In this document: positions 1 through 8,239 of the stretch, one piece after another | Numbering within the stretch: the stretch's first letter is position 1 | Layout: each line of letters starts with the position of its first letter | Assembly: GCF_003515685.1 (NCBI RefSeq) | Contig: NZ_QWEG01000011.1 | Span: 160,442-224,441 of the forward strand | Source: Neobacillus notoginsengisoli | GTDB taxonomy: Bacteria > Bacillota > Bacilli > Bacillales > Cytobacillaceae | DNA: 64,000 bases | Direction of reading: 5' to 3' | The notes under the pieces: model-generated | What the model saw: the letters and a program-made list of their open reading frames with translations, nothing else | Database searches by the model: none | What the model was told of the DNA's origin: nothing | Program-made: the position numbers and the translations under genes

Positions 1-606
1 GGCGATTTCCTCTATCCATTGTGTATCTTTATTTCGCTCATCGCTTAATTGATCCATGACGTAGATAGGATCCCCACCGTCATTGTAAATTGGCTCGAAT
101 AAAGAAACGGGGTCCTGAATCGCATCCATGGCAAATACGATTTCTTCATGGGGAACTTCAAGCACTTTCGCTATTTCTTCTGCCGTAGGTTCCCTGGACG
201 TCTCACTCATCAGCCTCTCTCTTACCTGAAGGGCCTTATAGGCAATGTCCCTCAGGGATCTGGATACCCGAATAGGGTTGTTATCCCTTAAGTAGCGGCG
301 TATTTCACCAATGATCATCGGTACAGCATAAGTTGAAAATTTAACGTTTTGGCCAAGATCAAAATTGTCAATCGATTTCATTAGGCCGATGCAGCCAACT
401 TGGAACAAGTCATCAACAAATTCCCCGCGATTGTTAAATCTCTGGATGACACTTAAAACAAGGCGCAAGTTTCCGTTGACCAATTTTTCCCTGGCTGACA
501 GGTCCCCATCCTGCATTTCTCTGAAAAGCTTCCGCATTTCTTCGTTTTTTAGAACTGGAAGTTTCGATGTATCAACACCGCAAATCTCAACCTTATTTCG
601 AGTCAA
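1..606 (-). CDS. sigG: RNA polymerase sigma-G factor, forespore-specific (3' end cut by window edge)
   Basis: Sigma-70 family factor that drives late gene expression in the forespore. The 202 visible codons start RNKVEICGVDTSKLPVLKNE, hold the region 2 core (DDLFQVGCIGLMKSIDNFD, then KFSTYAVPMIIGEIRRYLRD) and stop at QWIEEIA, about 58 residues short of the usual 260. Region 4.2 lies outside the window. The start is TTG at 606, with an AAGGAGG Shine-Dalgarno at 617-623; no ATG or GTG fits the family's N-terminus. It lies downstream of spoIIGA-sigE, as in B. subtilis. The weak TTG start, a short promoter spacer and hairpin potential in the leader all suggest low expression, features reported to damp sigG in B. 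subtilis. Confidence 0.97.
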   Translation of the reverse strand, partial: MTRNKVEICGVDTSKLPVLKNEEMRKLFREMQDGDLSAREKLVNGNLRLVLSVIQRFNNRGEFVDDLFQVGCIGLMKSIDNFDLGQNVKFSTYAVPMIIGEIRRYLRDNNPIRVSRSLRDIAYKALQVRERLMSETSREPTAEEIAKVLEVPHEEIVFAMDAIQDPVSLFEPIYNDGGDPIYVMDQLSDERNKDTQWIEEIA

Positions 607-617
607 TGCTCTTTTCC

Positions 618-656
618 CTCCTTATAGGAGCTGCTGTTCAAAAAACAGTATCTCCT
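618..656 (-). promoter_or_regulatory. sigG leader: competing hairpins around the ribosome binding site
   Basis: On the minus strand the leader carries AGGAG (656-652), CTCCT (630-626) and AGGAG (622-618). The CTCCT can pair with the second AGGAG, which is the Shine-Dalgarno itself, around a 3-base loop. It can also pair with the first AGGAG, helped by an inner CTGTT/AACAG stem (634-638 with 644-648). The two pairings exclude each other. A hairpin in the sigG leader that lowers expression is described in B. subtilis; whether it corresponds to one of these is inferred. Confidence 0.6.
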
Positions 657-674
657 TGGAGTGGAAAAATATGC
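646..674 (-). promoter_or_regulatory. Candidate sigma-F/sigma-G promoter of sigG
   Basis: A -35 element GCATA (674-670) and a -10 element GGAGATACTG (655-646) fit the forespore sigma consensus (GYATA and GGNNANAHTR). The spacer is 14 bases, slightly short. The predicted transcript start is near 639, about 33 bases before the TTG start codon. The -10 overlaps the first AGGAG of the leader hairpins, so only read-through transcripts from sigE would carry that arm. Confidence 0.5.
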
Positions 675-772
675 AGAACCGAGATTTCTGCTCTGCCGTA
701 AATATGGGCAAAAAAGGCCGAAAATCCTTGCTAGTATTGTCTTTTTTTTTCGAGAAAAAATTATAAAATCAT

Positions 773-1492
773 CTAAACCATTTTATTGAATTCTTTTCGG
801 AGTCTCTTGATAATTCTCTTTTCGAGGCGAGATATATAGGACTGAGATATGCCAAGCAGGTCGGCTACATCCTTCTGCGTTTTTTCTTCCCCATTTGCAA
901 GACCGAAGCGCAGTTCCATTATTTGCTTTTCACGATCGGATAATTGGTGAAGAGCTTTTGAAAGTAGTTTCCTGTCAACGTTGGCCTCCAAATCCCGGGT
1001 AATAATATCCTCATCCGTTCCTAGAACATCTGAAAGGAGGAGTTCATTTCCATCCCAGTCAATGTTTAATGGCTCATCGAAAGAGACTTCCGACCGGATT
1101 TTATTATTTCTTCTTAAAAACATGAGTATTTCATTCTCAATGCACCTGGATGCATATGTAGCGAGCTTTATTTTTTTCTCCGGATTGAATGTATTTACCG
1201 CCTTAATGAGGCCAATTGTTCCAATTGAAATCAAGTCTTCAATATTGATTCCCGTGTTTTCGAATTTCCTTGCAATATAAACAACGAGGCGCAAATTCCG
1301 CTCTATTAGGATGGATCTTGCCGCCTTATCCCCTTCAGGCAGTTTTTTCAGCAGTACTTCCTCTTCTTCCTTGTTTAAAGGGGGAGGAAGGGCTTCGCTC
1401 CCGCCTATATAAAAAACTTCATCCTTTTTAAATCCGAGCTTGATCAGCAGCTTGGACCAATAATAGTTTAAGCGGAGCCTCCATTTTTTCAC
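773..1492 (-). CDS. sigE: Pro-sigma-E, mother-cell sporulation sigma factor precursor
   Basis: First mother-cell-specific sigma factor, made as an inactive membrane-bound precursor that SpoIIGA cleaves. The protein has 239 residues, the usual length. The basic, amphipathic N-terminus of about 27 residues ([14 protein letters not shown]...) is the pro-sequence, and cleavage is expected near DEVFYIGG. Region 2 ([20 protein letters not shown]) and the C-terminal helix-turn-helix ([20 protein letters not shown]) are intact. The start is GTG at 1492 with AAGGAGG seven bases upstream. It follows spoIIGA by 44 bases in the spoIIG operon, and sigG lies downstream. Confidence 0.98.
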   Translation of the reverse strand: MKKWRLRLNYYWSKLLIKLGFKKDEVFYIGGSEALPPPLNKEEEEVLLKKLPEGDKAARSILIERNLRLVVYIARKFENTGINIEDLISIGTIGLIKAVNTFNPEKKIKLATYASRCIENEILMFLRRNNKIRSEVSFDEPLNIDWDGNELLLSDVLGTDEDIITRDLEANVDRKLLSKALHQLSDREKQIMELRFGLANGEEKTQKDVADLLGISQSYISRLEKRIIKRLRKEFNKMV

Positions 1493-1536
1493 TTGTTTTC
1501 CTCCTTCTAAAAAATGTCTTTACGAGTATATTAGTA

Positions 1537-2472
1537 TTAACTTGCCGGAACCCTCTCCCCTTCCGGAATGCCAGCCAGCAGTTTCGGATGAACGATACAT
1601 TCATAAGACCCATCTGATGATAATTCTTGAGCTGTAAAGGATACAAGAACCTTGCTTGTTCTAAAGTTCTTTTCGCTTTGCCTGATTAACACATATTCCG
1701 GTTTTACAGCAAGAATGAGCTGGTGTTCTTGTCCTACTACTGCACATGGAATAATCCTTAAACGGCTTTCCCATTTTGGCGGAACGGATTTTTCTCCTTG
1801 AATAATCCCATCAGGAAATGAAGCGATAAGGGCTAATTCTTTTGGGAGCTCCTGTAACAGATATTTCACTGAAACAAACATGACTGGATGACGCGATAAA
1901 GGGTCATACAATTGGTTTCCGCTGTCGATGAGCCCTTTTAATTCAAAAGTTTCATTGTTTACCGAAATTTCCACAAAAACTGTCTGTTCATATTTGATTT
2001 TCGCCATTTCATGGTTTTCAAGCCTGCTGCGGGAAAAATGCCATGCAAGTGGAAACCCAAGAAAGACAAACAGCCAGCTTACAGGGTCTCCAAATCCTTC
2101 CGAAGCAGAAGAAAGAAATGCTTGGACTGCTCCACTACCTGATTGGAAAAAGTAATGGGTTCCCATTAAAGCCCCCCCGATCAGAAAGGTAGAAAAATAA
2201 AGGGCCATTAACGCTGACAAAAAAAACCTAAGTCTTTTATATCCGAAGGAAGCAAGTACCATTAAAACGGAAAAACCCATTTTCGATAGCGGATGTCCGG
2301 AATAGATAGCTGCCGGAGTGAAATAAAGGAGGATAATAAGAGATCCAATAAAACCGCCCGCTGCAATTCTCCAAATTTTTACCCGCCTTTTGAGAATGAA
2401 TGCCGCTAAACAAAGAAGCAGGCAATCAAACAGAAAATTCAAAGCCCAGATTACATCAAGATAAACAGTCAC
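1537..2472 (-). CDS. spoIIGA: Sporulation sigma-E factor processing peptidase
   Basis: Membrane-embedded aspartic protease that removes the pro-sequence of pro-sigma-E when signalled by SpoIIR from the forespore. It has 311 residues: an N-terminal half with about five hydrophobic segments (roughly 5-145) and a cytoplasmic protease half. The catalytic aspartate is D183 in GLIDSGNQLYD. The start is GTG at 2472 behind AAGGAGG. First gene of the spoIIG operon with sigE. B. subtilis has the bpr and bpf protease genes between ftsZ and spoIIGA; here the two neighbours are adjacent. Confidence 0.97.
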   Translation of the reverse strand: MTVYLDVIWALNFLFDCLLLCLAAFILKRRVKIWRIAAGGFIGSLIILLYFTPAAIYSGHPLSKMGFSVLMVLASFGYKRLRFFLSALMALYFSTFLIGGALMGTHYFFQSGSGAVQAFLSSASEGFGDPVSWLFVFLGFPLAWHFSRSRLENHEMAKIKYEQTVFVEISVNNETFELKGLIDSGNQLYDPLSRHPVMFVSVKYLLQELPKELALIASFPDGIIQGEKSVPPKWESRLRIIPCAVVGQEHQLILAVKPEYVLIRQSEKNFRTSKVLVSFTAQELSSDGSYECIVHPKLLAGIPEGERVPAS

Positions 2473-2530
2473 ACGTACCTCCTTTTTGGGCCCCTGGAAA
2501 AACCTGCGAACCGTGTTCTGTTTACGGAAA

Positions 2531-2617
2531 AGTATATCTTATTAAGAAGATGGAAGGTGTCGCTTCCTGTATGTGAAAAGAAGGAAGTTTCAACTATTCA
2601 TTGCGTTTTTTGTCATT
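2531..2617 (-). promoter_or_regulatory. Candidate Spo0A-dependent spoIIG promoter
   Basis: A good sigma-A -10 (TATACT, 2536-2531) lies 59 bases before spoIIGA. The only -35-like hexamer is GCGACA (2563-2558), with a 21-base spacer instead of 17. That hexamer is part of an imperfect 0A box (TGTCGCT on the plus strand, 2558-2564), and a second imperfect box (TGTCATT) is at 2611-2617. The B. subtilis spoIIG promoter is known for a similarly long spacer and Spo0A boxes; the match here is inferred by eye. Confidence 0.55.
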
Positions 2618-2649
2618 ATTTTTTTGCAGGAAAAATAAGCTCGAGAAAG

Positions 2650-2685
2650 TAAAAAAAAACAGAACCAAGAATTCTGGTTCTGTTT
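2650..2685 (-). terminator. Rho-independent terminator, second of two after ftsZ
   Basis: Inverted repeat AACAGAACCA / TGGTTCTGTT with a 7-base loop, followed on the minus strand by nine T residues. It lies between ftsZ and the spoIIG promoter and should insulate the sporulation operon from dcw read-through. Confidence 0.85.
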
Positions 2686-2708
2686 AAATTGCTGTTTAAA
2701 AAGCGAAC

Positions 2709-2741
2709 CCAAAAAACGGCATAGCTATAAGCCATGCCGTT
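2709..2741 (-). terminator. Rho-independent terminator, first after ftsZ
   Basis: Inverted repeat AACGGCATGGC / GCTATGCCGTT with a 5-base loop, then TTTTTT on the minus strand. It starts about 20 bases after the ftsZ stop codon. Confidence 0.85.
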
Positions 2742-2761
2742 GGTTCATTAGTATTGAGATA

Positions 2762-3901
2762 TTACCTTCTTCTGTTGCGGTTGCGTAGGAAGGTTGGAAT
2801 ATCAAGTGTATCTTCCTGTGAAACTGTTGAAGGCCTGACAGGTTCCACAATCGGTTCTTCCCGTTTAACTTCCCTTTTTACGGATGGTGACGGGGCAGGC
2901 TTCGCATGGCCAAATGACGGCCTTGCTGTCGGCCTTTGTTGGATTACTTCTTCATTGAATCCAGTGGCTATGACTGTTACAAGAATTTCATCCTTCAGAT
3001 TTTCATTGATGACAGAACCGAAAATCATGTTTACTTCCTGATCAGAAGCAGATGCGACAATATCAGCCGCTTCCTGGACTTCATAAAGGCTGAGGTTTGT
3101 CCCGCCAGTAATATTCATCAGGACGCCTTGAGCACCATCAATAGATGTTTCAAGCAAAGGTGAGCTGATTGCTTTCTTCGCGGCTTCCGCAGCACGGTTT
3201 TCGCCAGATGCTACGCCGATTCCCATCAAGGCGGATCCCTTGCTAGACATGATTGTTTTCACATCAGCGAAATCCAGGTTAATCAATCCAGGAACGGCAA
3301 TCAGGTCGGAAATACCCTGAACCCCCTGCCGGAGGACATTGTCAGCTTCACGGAATGCCTCGAGCATCGGTGTGCTTTTATCAACAATTTCAAGGAGGCG
3401 GTCATTTGGGATGACAATCAGCGTATCCACCGCTTCTTTCATACCAGAAATCCCCATCGCCGCTTGGGTTTGGCGTTTTTTTCCTTCGAATGTAAACGGA
3501 CGGGTTACAACCCCAACAGTCAATGCTCCTAGATCACGTGCAATTTGGGCTATGACCGGGGCTGCCCCCGTTCCTGTACCCCCGCCCATTCCAGCTGTTA
3601 CGAAAACCATATCTGCTCCGCGGAGAGCCTCTTCAATTTGTTCTTTGCTTTCTTCAGCAGCTTTTTTACCGACCTCTGGATTTGCTCCGGCACCGAGCCC
3701 GCGGGTAAGTTTCGCACCGATTTGCATTTTCACTTCTGCTTTTGAAAGATTTAGCGCCTGCGCATCAGTATTGACCGCGATAAATTCGACTCCTTGGACG
3801 CCATGTTCAATCATCCGGTTCACAGCGTTGTTTCCGCCCCCACCAACCCCAATTACTTTTATCGTTGCTAGTTGATCTAAATTTGTATCGAACTCCAACA
3901 T
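2762..3901 (-). CDS. ftsZ: Cell division protein FtsZ
   Basis: Tubulin-like GTPase that forms the Z ring at the division site. From the ATG at 3901 (AGGAGG seven bases upstream) it has 379 residues, close to the 382 of B. subtilis; the reading frame is open further upstream, but [12 protein letters not shown] matches the family start. The tubulin signature GGGTGTG is at residues 106-112. The conserved C-terminal tail [13 protein letters not shown] binds FtsA, SepF and other partners. It is the last gene of the dcw cluster, 147 bases after ftsA, and is closed by two terminators. Confidence 0.99.
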   Translation of the reverse strand: MLEFDTNLDQLATIKVIGVGGGGNNAVNRMIEHGVQGVEFIAVNTDAQALNLSKAEVKMQIGAKLTRGLGAGANPEVGKKAAEESKEQIEEALRGADMVFVTAGMGGGTGTGAAPVIAQIARDLGALTVGVVTRPFTFEGKKRQTQAAMGISGMKEAVDTLIVIPNDRLLEIVDKSTPMLEAFREADNVLRQGVQGISDLIAVPGLINLDFADVKTIMSSKGSALMGIGVASGENRAAEAAKKAISSPLLETSIDGAQGVLMNITGGTNLSLYEVQEAADIVASASDQEVNMIFGSVINENLKDEILVTVIATGFNEEVIQQRPTARPSFGHAKPAPSPSVKREVKREEPIVEPVRPSTVSQEDTLDIPTFLRNRNRRR

Positions 3902-4048
3902 GACAAATCCTCCTAATTCGTCCATATTCGTTAATGCCTGTCCTTACAGCCAGTACACCGGCACATCCGGCATCTGGCTTCGGAAATGAAGAGGCATAAG
4001 TATCCCTGGCCGTCATAAGCTGAAAACCCAGCCTGACCGATTTTCAAA

Positions 4049-5335
4049 TTACTCGAAAAAGTAGCCCAGGAACTTTTTAACTTTGGTCGTCATTTTTTCT
4101 TCAGGCTGTTTGGCCTGCTTTTGTTTTGGCTGCGGTTTCGTTTGCCTTTTTTCTTTTTGCTCGGTAGGATGTGGAATGCTTACCGATTCGGTGCCATAAT
4201 CCTCATATTTACTGTTTTTGCTCGCATACTTAATGAGGCCGACTCCTGTCGTATACTGAGGTTCCCGAACCCCGATATAATCAGGAACTGCCCTTCTCAC
4301 CCTTGTTTGGAAAACAGCCTGGGCAAGTTCCAAAACCCCTTCCATATTCGAGACTCCGCCGGTAAGGACAAAGCCGCCGGGAAGATCCCTCACACCCAAC
4401 CGCTTTAATTCATTTAGGACCATTTCAAAAATTTCTTCCAGCCGTGCTTCAATTATTTCCGATAGCTCAAGCTGGTTGAATTGCTGATGCTGGTCGCTGC
4501 CGATAACAGGGACACTGAACACCTCATCCTCAGCAGCATCCTCATAAAAGGCATGCCCATATTTCAGTTTTATCTTTTCAGCATTCTCAGTCGAGGTTCT
4601 CAGGACGATAGAAAGATCTTTCGTAATATGTTCGCCGCCTAGCGGTATGACACTCGTTGAGGTTAAACTCCCTTCTTCAAAAACCGCTATTGTCGTTGTT
4701 CCCCCTCCAAGGTCAATCAGGGCAGTGCCTAGATTTTTCTCATCCTCTGATAATGAAAACACGCCTGCCGCCAGCGGCTGAAGTGTAATATCCAAAACCT
4801 CAAGGTTTGCACGTTCAACACACCGCAAAAGGTTATGTAAAATTGTTTTATACCCAGTAATGATTGAACCTTCCATCTCAAGCCTAACTCCCATCATGTT
4901 AATGGGGTCTGTTATCTCATCCTGGCCATCGACAATATACTGTTTTGGTACGACATCGATAATTTCTCTCTCTGGTGGGATCGATATCACCTTTGCCGCA
5001 TCTTCAACCCGGTAAATATCCTCGCGGGTTATCACCTTGTCTTCACCAGATACGGCAACAACACCATGGCATGGCTGGAGCAGGACATGGTTCCCTGTAA
5101 CCCCAACAATCACCTGGCGTATCTCCATTCCTATCATTCTTTCTGCCTGTTCAACTGCTTTTTTAATAGAATGAACGGTTTCCTCTATATCAACGATGGC
5201 CCCTTTTTTCAGGCCTGCTGATTTTACATTGCCAACTCCGATAATATTTAATGAGTCATTGACTTTTTCACCAATAATCACCTTTACACTGGATGTACCG
5301 ATGTCAAGACTTACAAATATCTCATTGCTGTTCAT
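4049..5335 (-). CDS. ftsA: Cell division protein FtsA
   Basis: Actin-like ATPase that anchors FtsZ filaments to the membrane and recruits later division proteins. The start MNSNEIFVSLDIGTSSVKVI at 5335 has GGAGG upstream and gives 428 residues. The phosphate-binding motif DIGTSSVKV is at the N-terminus; a second nucleotide motif, LIDLGGGTTTIAVF, lies mid-protein. The C-terminus has a Lys/Gln-rich linker and ends in a short amphipathic segment (TTKVKKFLGYFFE) that fits the FtsA membrane-targeting helix. A sigma-H-type promoter lies just upstream, as known for B. subtilis ftsAZ. Confidence 0.98.
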   Translation of the reverse strand: MNSNEIFVSLDIGTSSVKVIIGEKVNDSLNIIGVGNVKSAGLKKGAIVDIEETVHSIKKAVEQAERMIGMEIRQVIVGVTGNHVLLQPCHGVVAVSGEDKVITREDIYRVEDAAKVISIPPEREIIDVVPKQYIVDGQDEITDPINMMGVRLEMEGSIITGYKTILHNLLRCVERANLEVLDITLQPLAAGVFSLSEDEKNLGTALIDLGGGTTTIAVFEEGSLTSTSVIPLGGEHITKDLSIVLRTSTENAEKIKLKYGHAFYEDAAEDEVFSVPVIGSDQHQQFNQLELSEIIEARLEEIFEMVLNELKRLGVRDLPGGFVLTGGVSNMEGVLELAQAVFQTRVRRAVPDYIGVREPQYTTGVGLIKYASKNSKYEDYGTESVSIPHPTEQKEKRQTKPQPKQKQAKQPEEKMTTKVKKFLGYFFE

Positions 5336-5420
5336 CCTATGGCACCTCCTTTTAGCCCATACTGCACCCATTTTATTTTAGAGTTCATAAAATTGTAAAT
5401 ATAATTATATATTATAAAAA

Positions 5421-5448
5421 TATTCGTCAGAACGAAATGATTCCCTTT
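5421..5448 (-). promoter_or_regulatory. Candidate sigma-H promoter for ftsA-ftsZ
   Basis: On the minus strand AAAGGGAAT (5448-5440) and GACGAATAT match the sigma-H consensus RNAGGAWWW - N11 - RNNGAATWW with one mismatch. It lies about 90 bases before the ftsA start codon. A sigma-H promoter for ftsAZ that is induced at sporulation onset is known in B. subtilis. The assignment is from consensus only. Confidence 0.5.
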
Positions 5449-5456
5449 AAAAAAAA

Positions 5457-5819
5457 TCATTTTTTTTCAGTTTTTTCCCTGGCTGCTGTCCATTTCGACA
5501 AGATGATCCTGCGAATGACCGCAATGTTTTGGAACAGCCTGACCCCAAATGCAAATACAGCAGCTAAATACAAGTCTACACCAAGATGTACTCCCAGGAA
5601 AGCTAAACTTGCTGCGAGTATAATATTAAAGAAAAAACCTGAAACAAATACTTTTTCATCATAAATATTTTGAAGCTGCGCCCTAATTCCGCCAAAGAGG
5701 GTATCCAATGCGGCCAGGACCGCAATCGATAAGTAATTGGAATACTCATCAGGAATCCTGATTTCGGTCATAAGTCCGAGGATGACTCCAATAATAAGCG
5801 CCAAAAGCGGAAGCCACAT
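5457..5819 (-). CDS. sbp: Small basic membrane protein Sbp (DUF1290)
   Basis: Short integral membrane protein of 120 residues with three to four hydrophobic segments, found between ylxX and ftsA in Bacillus. Its molecular role is unknown. The start overlaps the end of ylxX by one base, which suggests translational coupling. Identity rests on DUF1290-type sequence (MWLPLLALIIGVILGLMTEI) and exact synteny. Confidence 0.9.
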   Translation of the reverse strand: MWLPLLALIIGVILGLMTEIRIPDEYSNYLSIAVLAALDTLFGGIRAQLQNIYDEKVFVSGFFFNIILAASLAFLGVHLGVDLYLAAVFAFGVRLFQNIAVIRRIILSKWTAAREKTEKK

Positions 5820-6568
5820 TAAGAATCCCCCCCTTCATCAGCATTCGCGGGTTTCATGTTGTTCGTCCTGATTTTATTAGAATACGCCTCAAAGGTGATT
5901 TCCGGCATTGGGTCTGAAACCGTTAATTTAAGGTTTTCTATAAAAAATTCTTCCGCCGACTGGGAGGCTTTCATTCTATTTGATAGTTTCTCAGCTTCCA
6001 TCATACTTTCCGCTGCCACTTTCACTTCAATCGGCAGGCTAACCAGCCTGTGGCCATCAATTCTTGTTTCAGCACTGACTTCCCGGATGACAGTTGAATT
6101 AATCACTCTCTGGCCATCAACCGAAATAACCTTTGCTTCATACATATTCAATTCATTTAACAGCCTTTTTAACAAATCAGGGGAAATGGAACTGCCAGCC
6201 GGTTCACCGAGCATGAATTCTTCAAACACAGGTTCAATTGTTAAAATGATTCCGGGTGCTGTGATTTCGGATAAGCCGGCTTCGGTTTTCAATTCCTCAA
6301 GAGTATCCTTTAACACGGTTTCCTTTCTGTGCGTCCGTTTGGATTCGTAACCAGCTAATTTTTCTTCAGTTGAACGTATTTCAGTAAGCAGGTCTGACTG
6401 GAGTTTCTTTTCCTTGAGTAAATCTTGGCGAAGCTGCCATATATCCCTCGTGTCCCTCTCGACTGGTTCCTTCACAGTTTGAAACTGAATTGCAACCATA
6501 AACCCGATTATAGCGGCTATAATTGAAAAGCTGGTAAGTTTATGTCTCTGCTTGTCCACATGATTCAC
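5819..6568 (-). CDS. ylxX: DUF881 family membrane protein YlxX
   Basis: 249-residue protein with one N-terminal transmembrane segment (about 12-27), a coiled-coil stretch (about 45-85) and an extracellular DUF881 domain. The function is not established. It is a paralogue of the neighbouring YlxW. It sits in the dcw operon between ylxW and sbp. The start is GTG at 6568, with an AAGG-type site a few bases upstream. Confidence 0.9.
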   Translation of the reverse strand: MNHVDKQRHKLTSFSIIAAIIGFMVAIQFQTVKEPVERDTRDIWQLRQDLLKEKKLQSDLLTEIRSTEEKLAGYESKRTHRKETVLKDTLEELKTEAGLSEITAPGIILTIEPVFEEFMLGEPAGSSISPDLLKRLLNELNMYEAKVISVDGQRVINSTVIREVSAETRIDGHRLVSLPIEVKVAAESMMEAEKLSNRMKASQSAEEFFIENLKLTVSDPMPEITFEAYSNKIRTNNMKPANADEGGDS

Positions 6569-6602
6569 CTGGCCTTCTTAAGTGGACATTCCATTCCATT
6601 CG

Positions 6603-7298
6603 TTAGCTGCCCAATATAGGATTCATTAAGATTAAATCCTTTTTTTCAAGTGTAAAGACAATATTGTCATTTACCAATTGATCCTTTACGCCACCGCTCA
6701 TATTTAATGCCTGTTCCAGAACAGGCGGATCACCTATTGCTGAAATGACAAACGGGGCTGGGTGCTGTTTTCCATCGACTGTAATGACCGGCCCGTTACA
6801 AACAATGTAGGAACGGCTCGAGAGCCTTTGGCCATTGATGGCAACAGCAGAAGCACCGGAAATATATAATTCATTCACTACTTTGAACACATGGTATTCA
6901 TGAACAAGATAATTATTTATATTTTCATTTTTGGGATCATACTCTCCATCTTGGAGCGACACTTGGATACCAGGCCCCTTAACTTTCATTTTCCCGAGAA
7001 ACATCCTGTATTTTTCCGCTTCCGCAGCTATCGAAGAATATCCTTCCTCTTCTTTCGATAATTCCTTTTCAATCTCCCGCATTTTCGATTGTTTCGTGAT
7101 ATATTCATTTTGAAGGCGTCTATTTGTTTCCTCAAGGGCGATTAGCTGGTTGCGCAAATCCAGCGTCTTTTCATACTGGCTACCTGTGACAGCTTCATTT
7201 TTATGCTTATTTTCCACACGTGTCAGATGATAGGAAAAAGCCATAATAAAACCTAGTACAAGGCACACAAGTGAAAAAATCACCTGATTACCTTTCAC
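6603..7298 (-). CDS. ylxW: DUF881 family membrane protein YlxW
   Basis: One transmembrane segment, a coiled coil (LRNQLIALEETNRRLQNEYI region) and a C-terminal DUF881 domain. The frame is open upstream, but GTG at 7298 overlaps the divIB stop codon (GTGAAAGGTAA) and has a GAAGAAGG site, giving 231 residues. Paralogue of ylxX. The function is unknown; conservation next to divIB and ftsA suggests a link to division or envelope assembly. Confidence 0.9.
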   Translation of the reverse strand: MKGNQVIFSLVCLVLGFIMAFSYHLTRVENKHKNEAVTGSQYEKTLDLRNQLIALEETNRRLQNEYITKQSKMREIEKELSKEEEGYSSIAAEAEKYRMFLGKMKVKGPGIQVSLQDGEYDPKNENINNYLVHEYHVFKVVNELYISGASAVAINGQRLSSRSYIVCNGPVITVDGKQHPAPFVISAIGDPPVLEQALNMSGGVKDQLVNDNIVFTLEKKDLILMNPILGS

Positions 7299-8073
7299 CT
7301 TCTTCTTCAAGGCCTTCCTCCCTTTCTTTTTCATACGCTTTAAAGAAAGATCCGACTTCCAAATCAATAACCCCTTTGATGTTGGGATCAAGCTGGCTGG
7401 CTATCGAGGGATAATGAACCATTTTTTCAGAAAAGGTCCTCAGTGAAGCACTTACTTCAAAACCATCATTCATAAACAGTGATACATGGAATTTATTAGT
7501 TTTTTGTGGCGTATAGTGGATTTCTGAAATGGAGTTGTATATTTCCTCAGGGAGGGACCCAAGTGACTCTGCCAGTTCATCCAGTGCTTTCCCCTCTTTA
7601 AAACCCACAAGGACAGGCACATTTTCTGATAGGGTTTGTTTTTTATTATCTTCCAGAATTTTTCCGTTCTCCAGAACCGGAAAAAATCCTCCTTCTTTAA
7701 CGAGATAACCAATCCATTCATATTCTTTAACCTGAATCATAATGGTATTTGGCAGGATTAGCTTCACTGCGGCATCCTTGATTTCAGGGAGTTTTTCTAC
7801 TTTTTCAGCAGCCACGCTTTTTTTGATTTTCCAAACATTATCCTTTTTTGTAATACCTGCAGCACGAGCAAGCTGAGATTCGCTGTATAAGGAATTCCCG
7901 GTTACTTTAATTGAGCTGACATGGCTCAAAGGGGATTGAATATAAACGACGCATGCAATCAGGATAAAGAACATGAAAAGCAGAAGAATGAGCCTCCTAT
8001 TTGCTTTTTTACGCCTTTGCTCCTTCAATTTTGGTATACGGTCTTCCAATGATAATACTTTATTTTTTTGCAT
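7288..8073 (-). CDS. divIB: Cell division protein DivIB/FtsQ
   Basis: Bitopic division protein that works with DivIC and FtsL to activate septal wall synthesis. From ATG at 8073 (GGGGTGG site upstream) it has 261 residues: a cytoplasmic tail with KLKEQRRKKANRR, one transmembrane helix (roughly residues 28-48), a POTRA domain starting at SSIKVTGNSLYSESQLARAA, the FtsQ-like beta domain, and an acidic C-terminal tail. The start was set by similarity to B. subtilis DivIB; the frame is open for 33 more codons upstream. Confidence 0.95.
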   Translation of the reverse strand: MQKNKVLSLEDRIPKLKEQRRKKANRRLILLLFMFFILIACVVYIQSPLSHVSSIKVTGNSLYSESQLARAAGITKKDNVWKIKKSVAAEKVEKLPEIKDAAVKLILPNTIMIQVKEYEWIGYLVKEGGFFPVLENGKILEDNKKQTLSENVPVLVGFKEGKALDELAESLGSLPEEIYNSISEIHYTPQKTNKFHVSLFMNDGFEVSASLRTFSEKMVHYPSIASQLDPNIKGVIDLEVGSFFKAYEKEREEGLEEEGER

Positions 8074-8130
8074 GTTTGTCCACCCCATTATGATTAGTGC
8101 AAAAATCCCGAATAAAAAGCGGGACAATCT

Positions 8131-8165
8131 AAAACAACGGCACGATAGTCTCATGCCGTCGTTTT
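8131..8165 (-). terminator. Weak terminator-like hairpin between murB and divIB
   Basis: Inverted repeat AAAACGACGGCA / TGCCGTTGTTTT with an 11-base loop on the minus strand. The T run is only four bases, so it may attenuate transcription rather than end it. Confidence 0.45.
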
Positions 8166-8239
8166 GGTACACAGCTTTTCGCCTAATCCAATGGAAATAT
8201 TATAGCATACATTTTAGGGGCTTTCAGAAGATTTTCCCT

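Noticed and set aside
365..766. Plus-strand ORF opposite sigG and its leader
   Set aside because: It is the antisense shadow of the well-conserved sigG frame, with no ribosome binding site and unlikely composition.
3339..3875. 178-codon plus-strand ORF opposite ftsZ
   Set aside because: Antisense of a conserved coding region; alanine/proline/serine-rich shadow translation.
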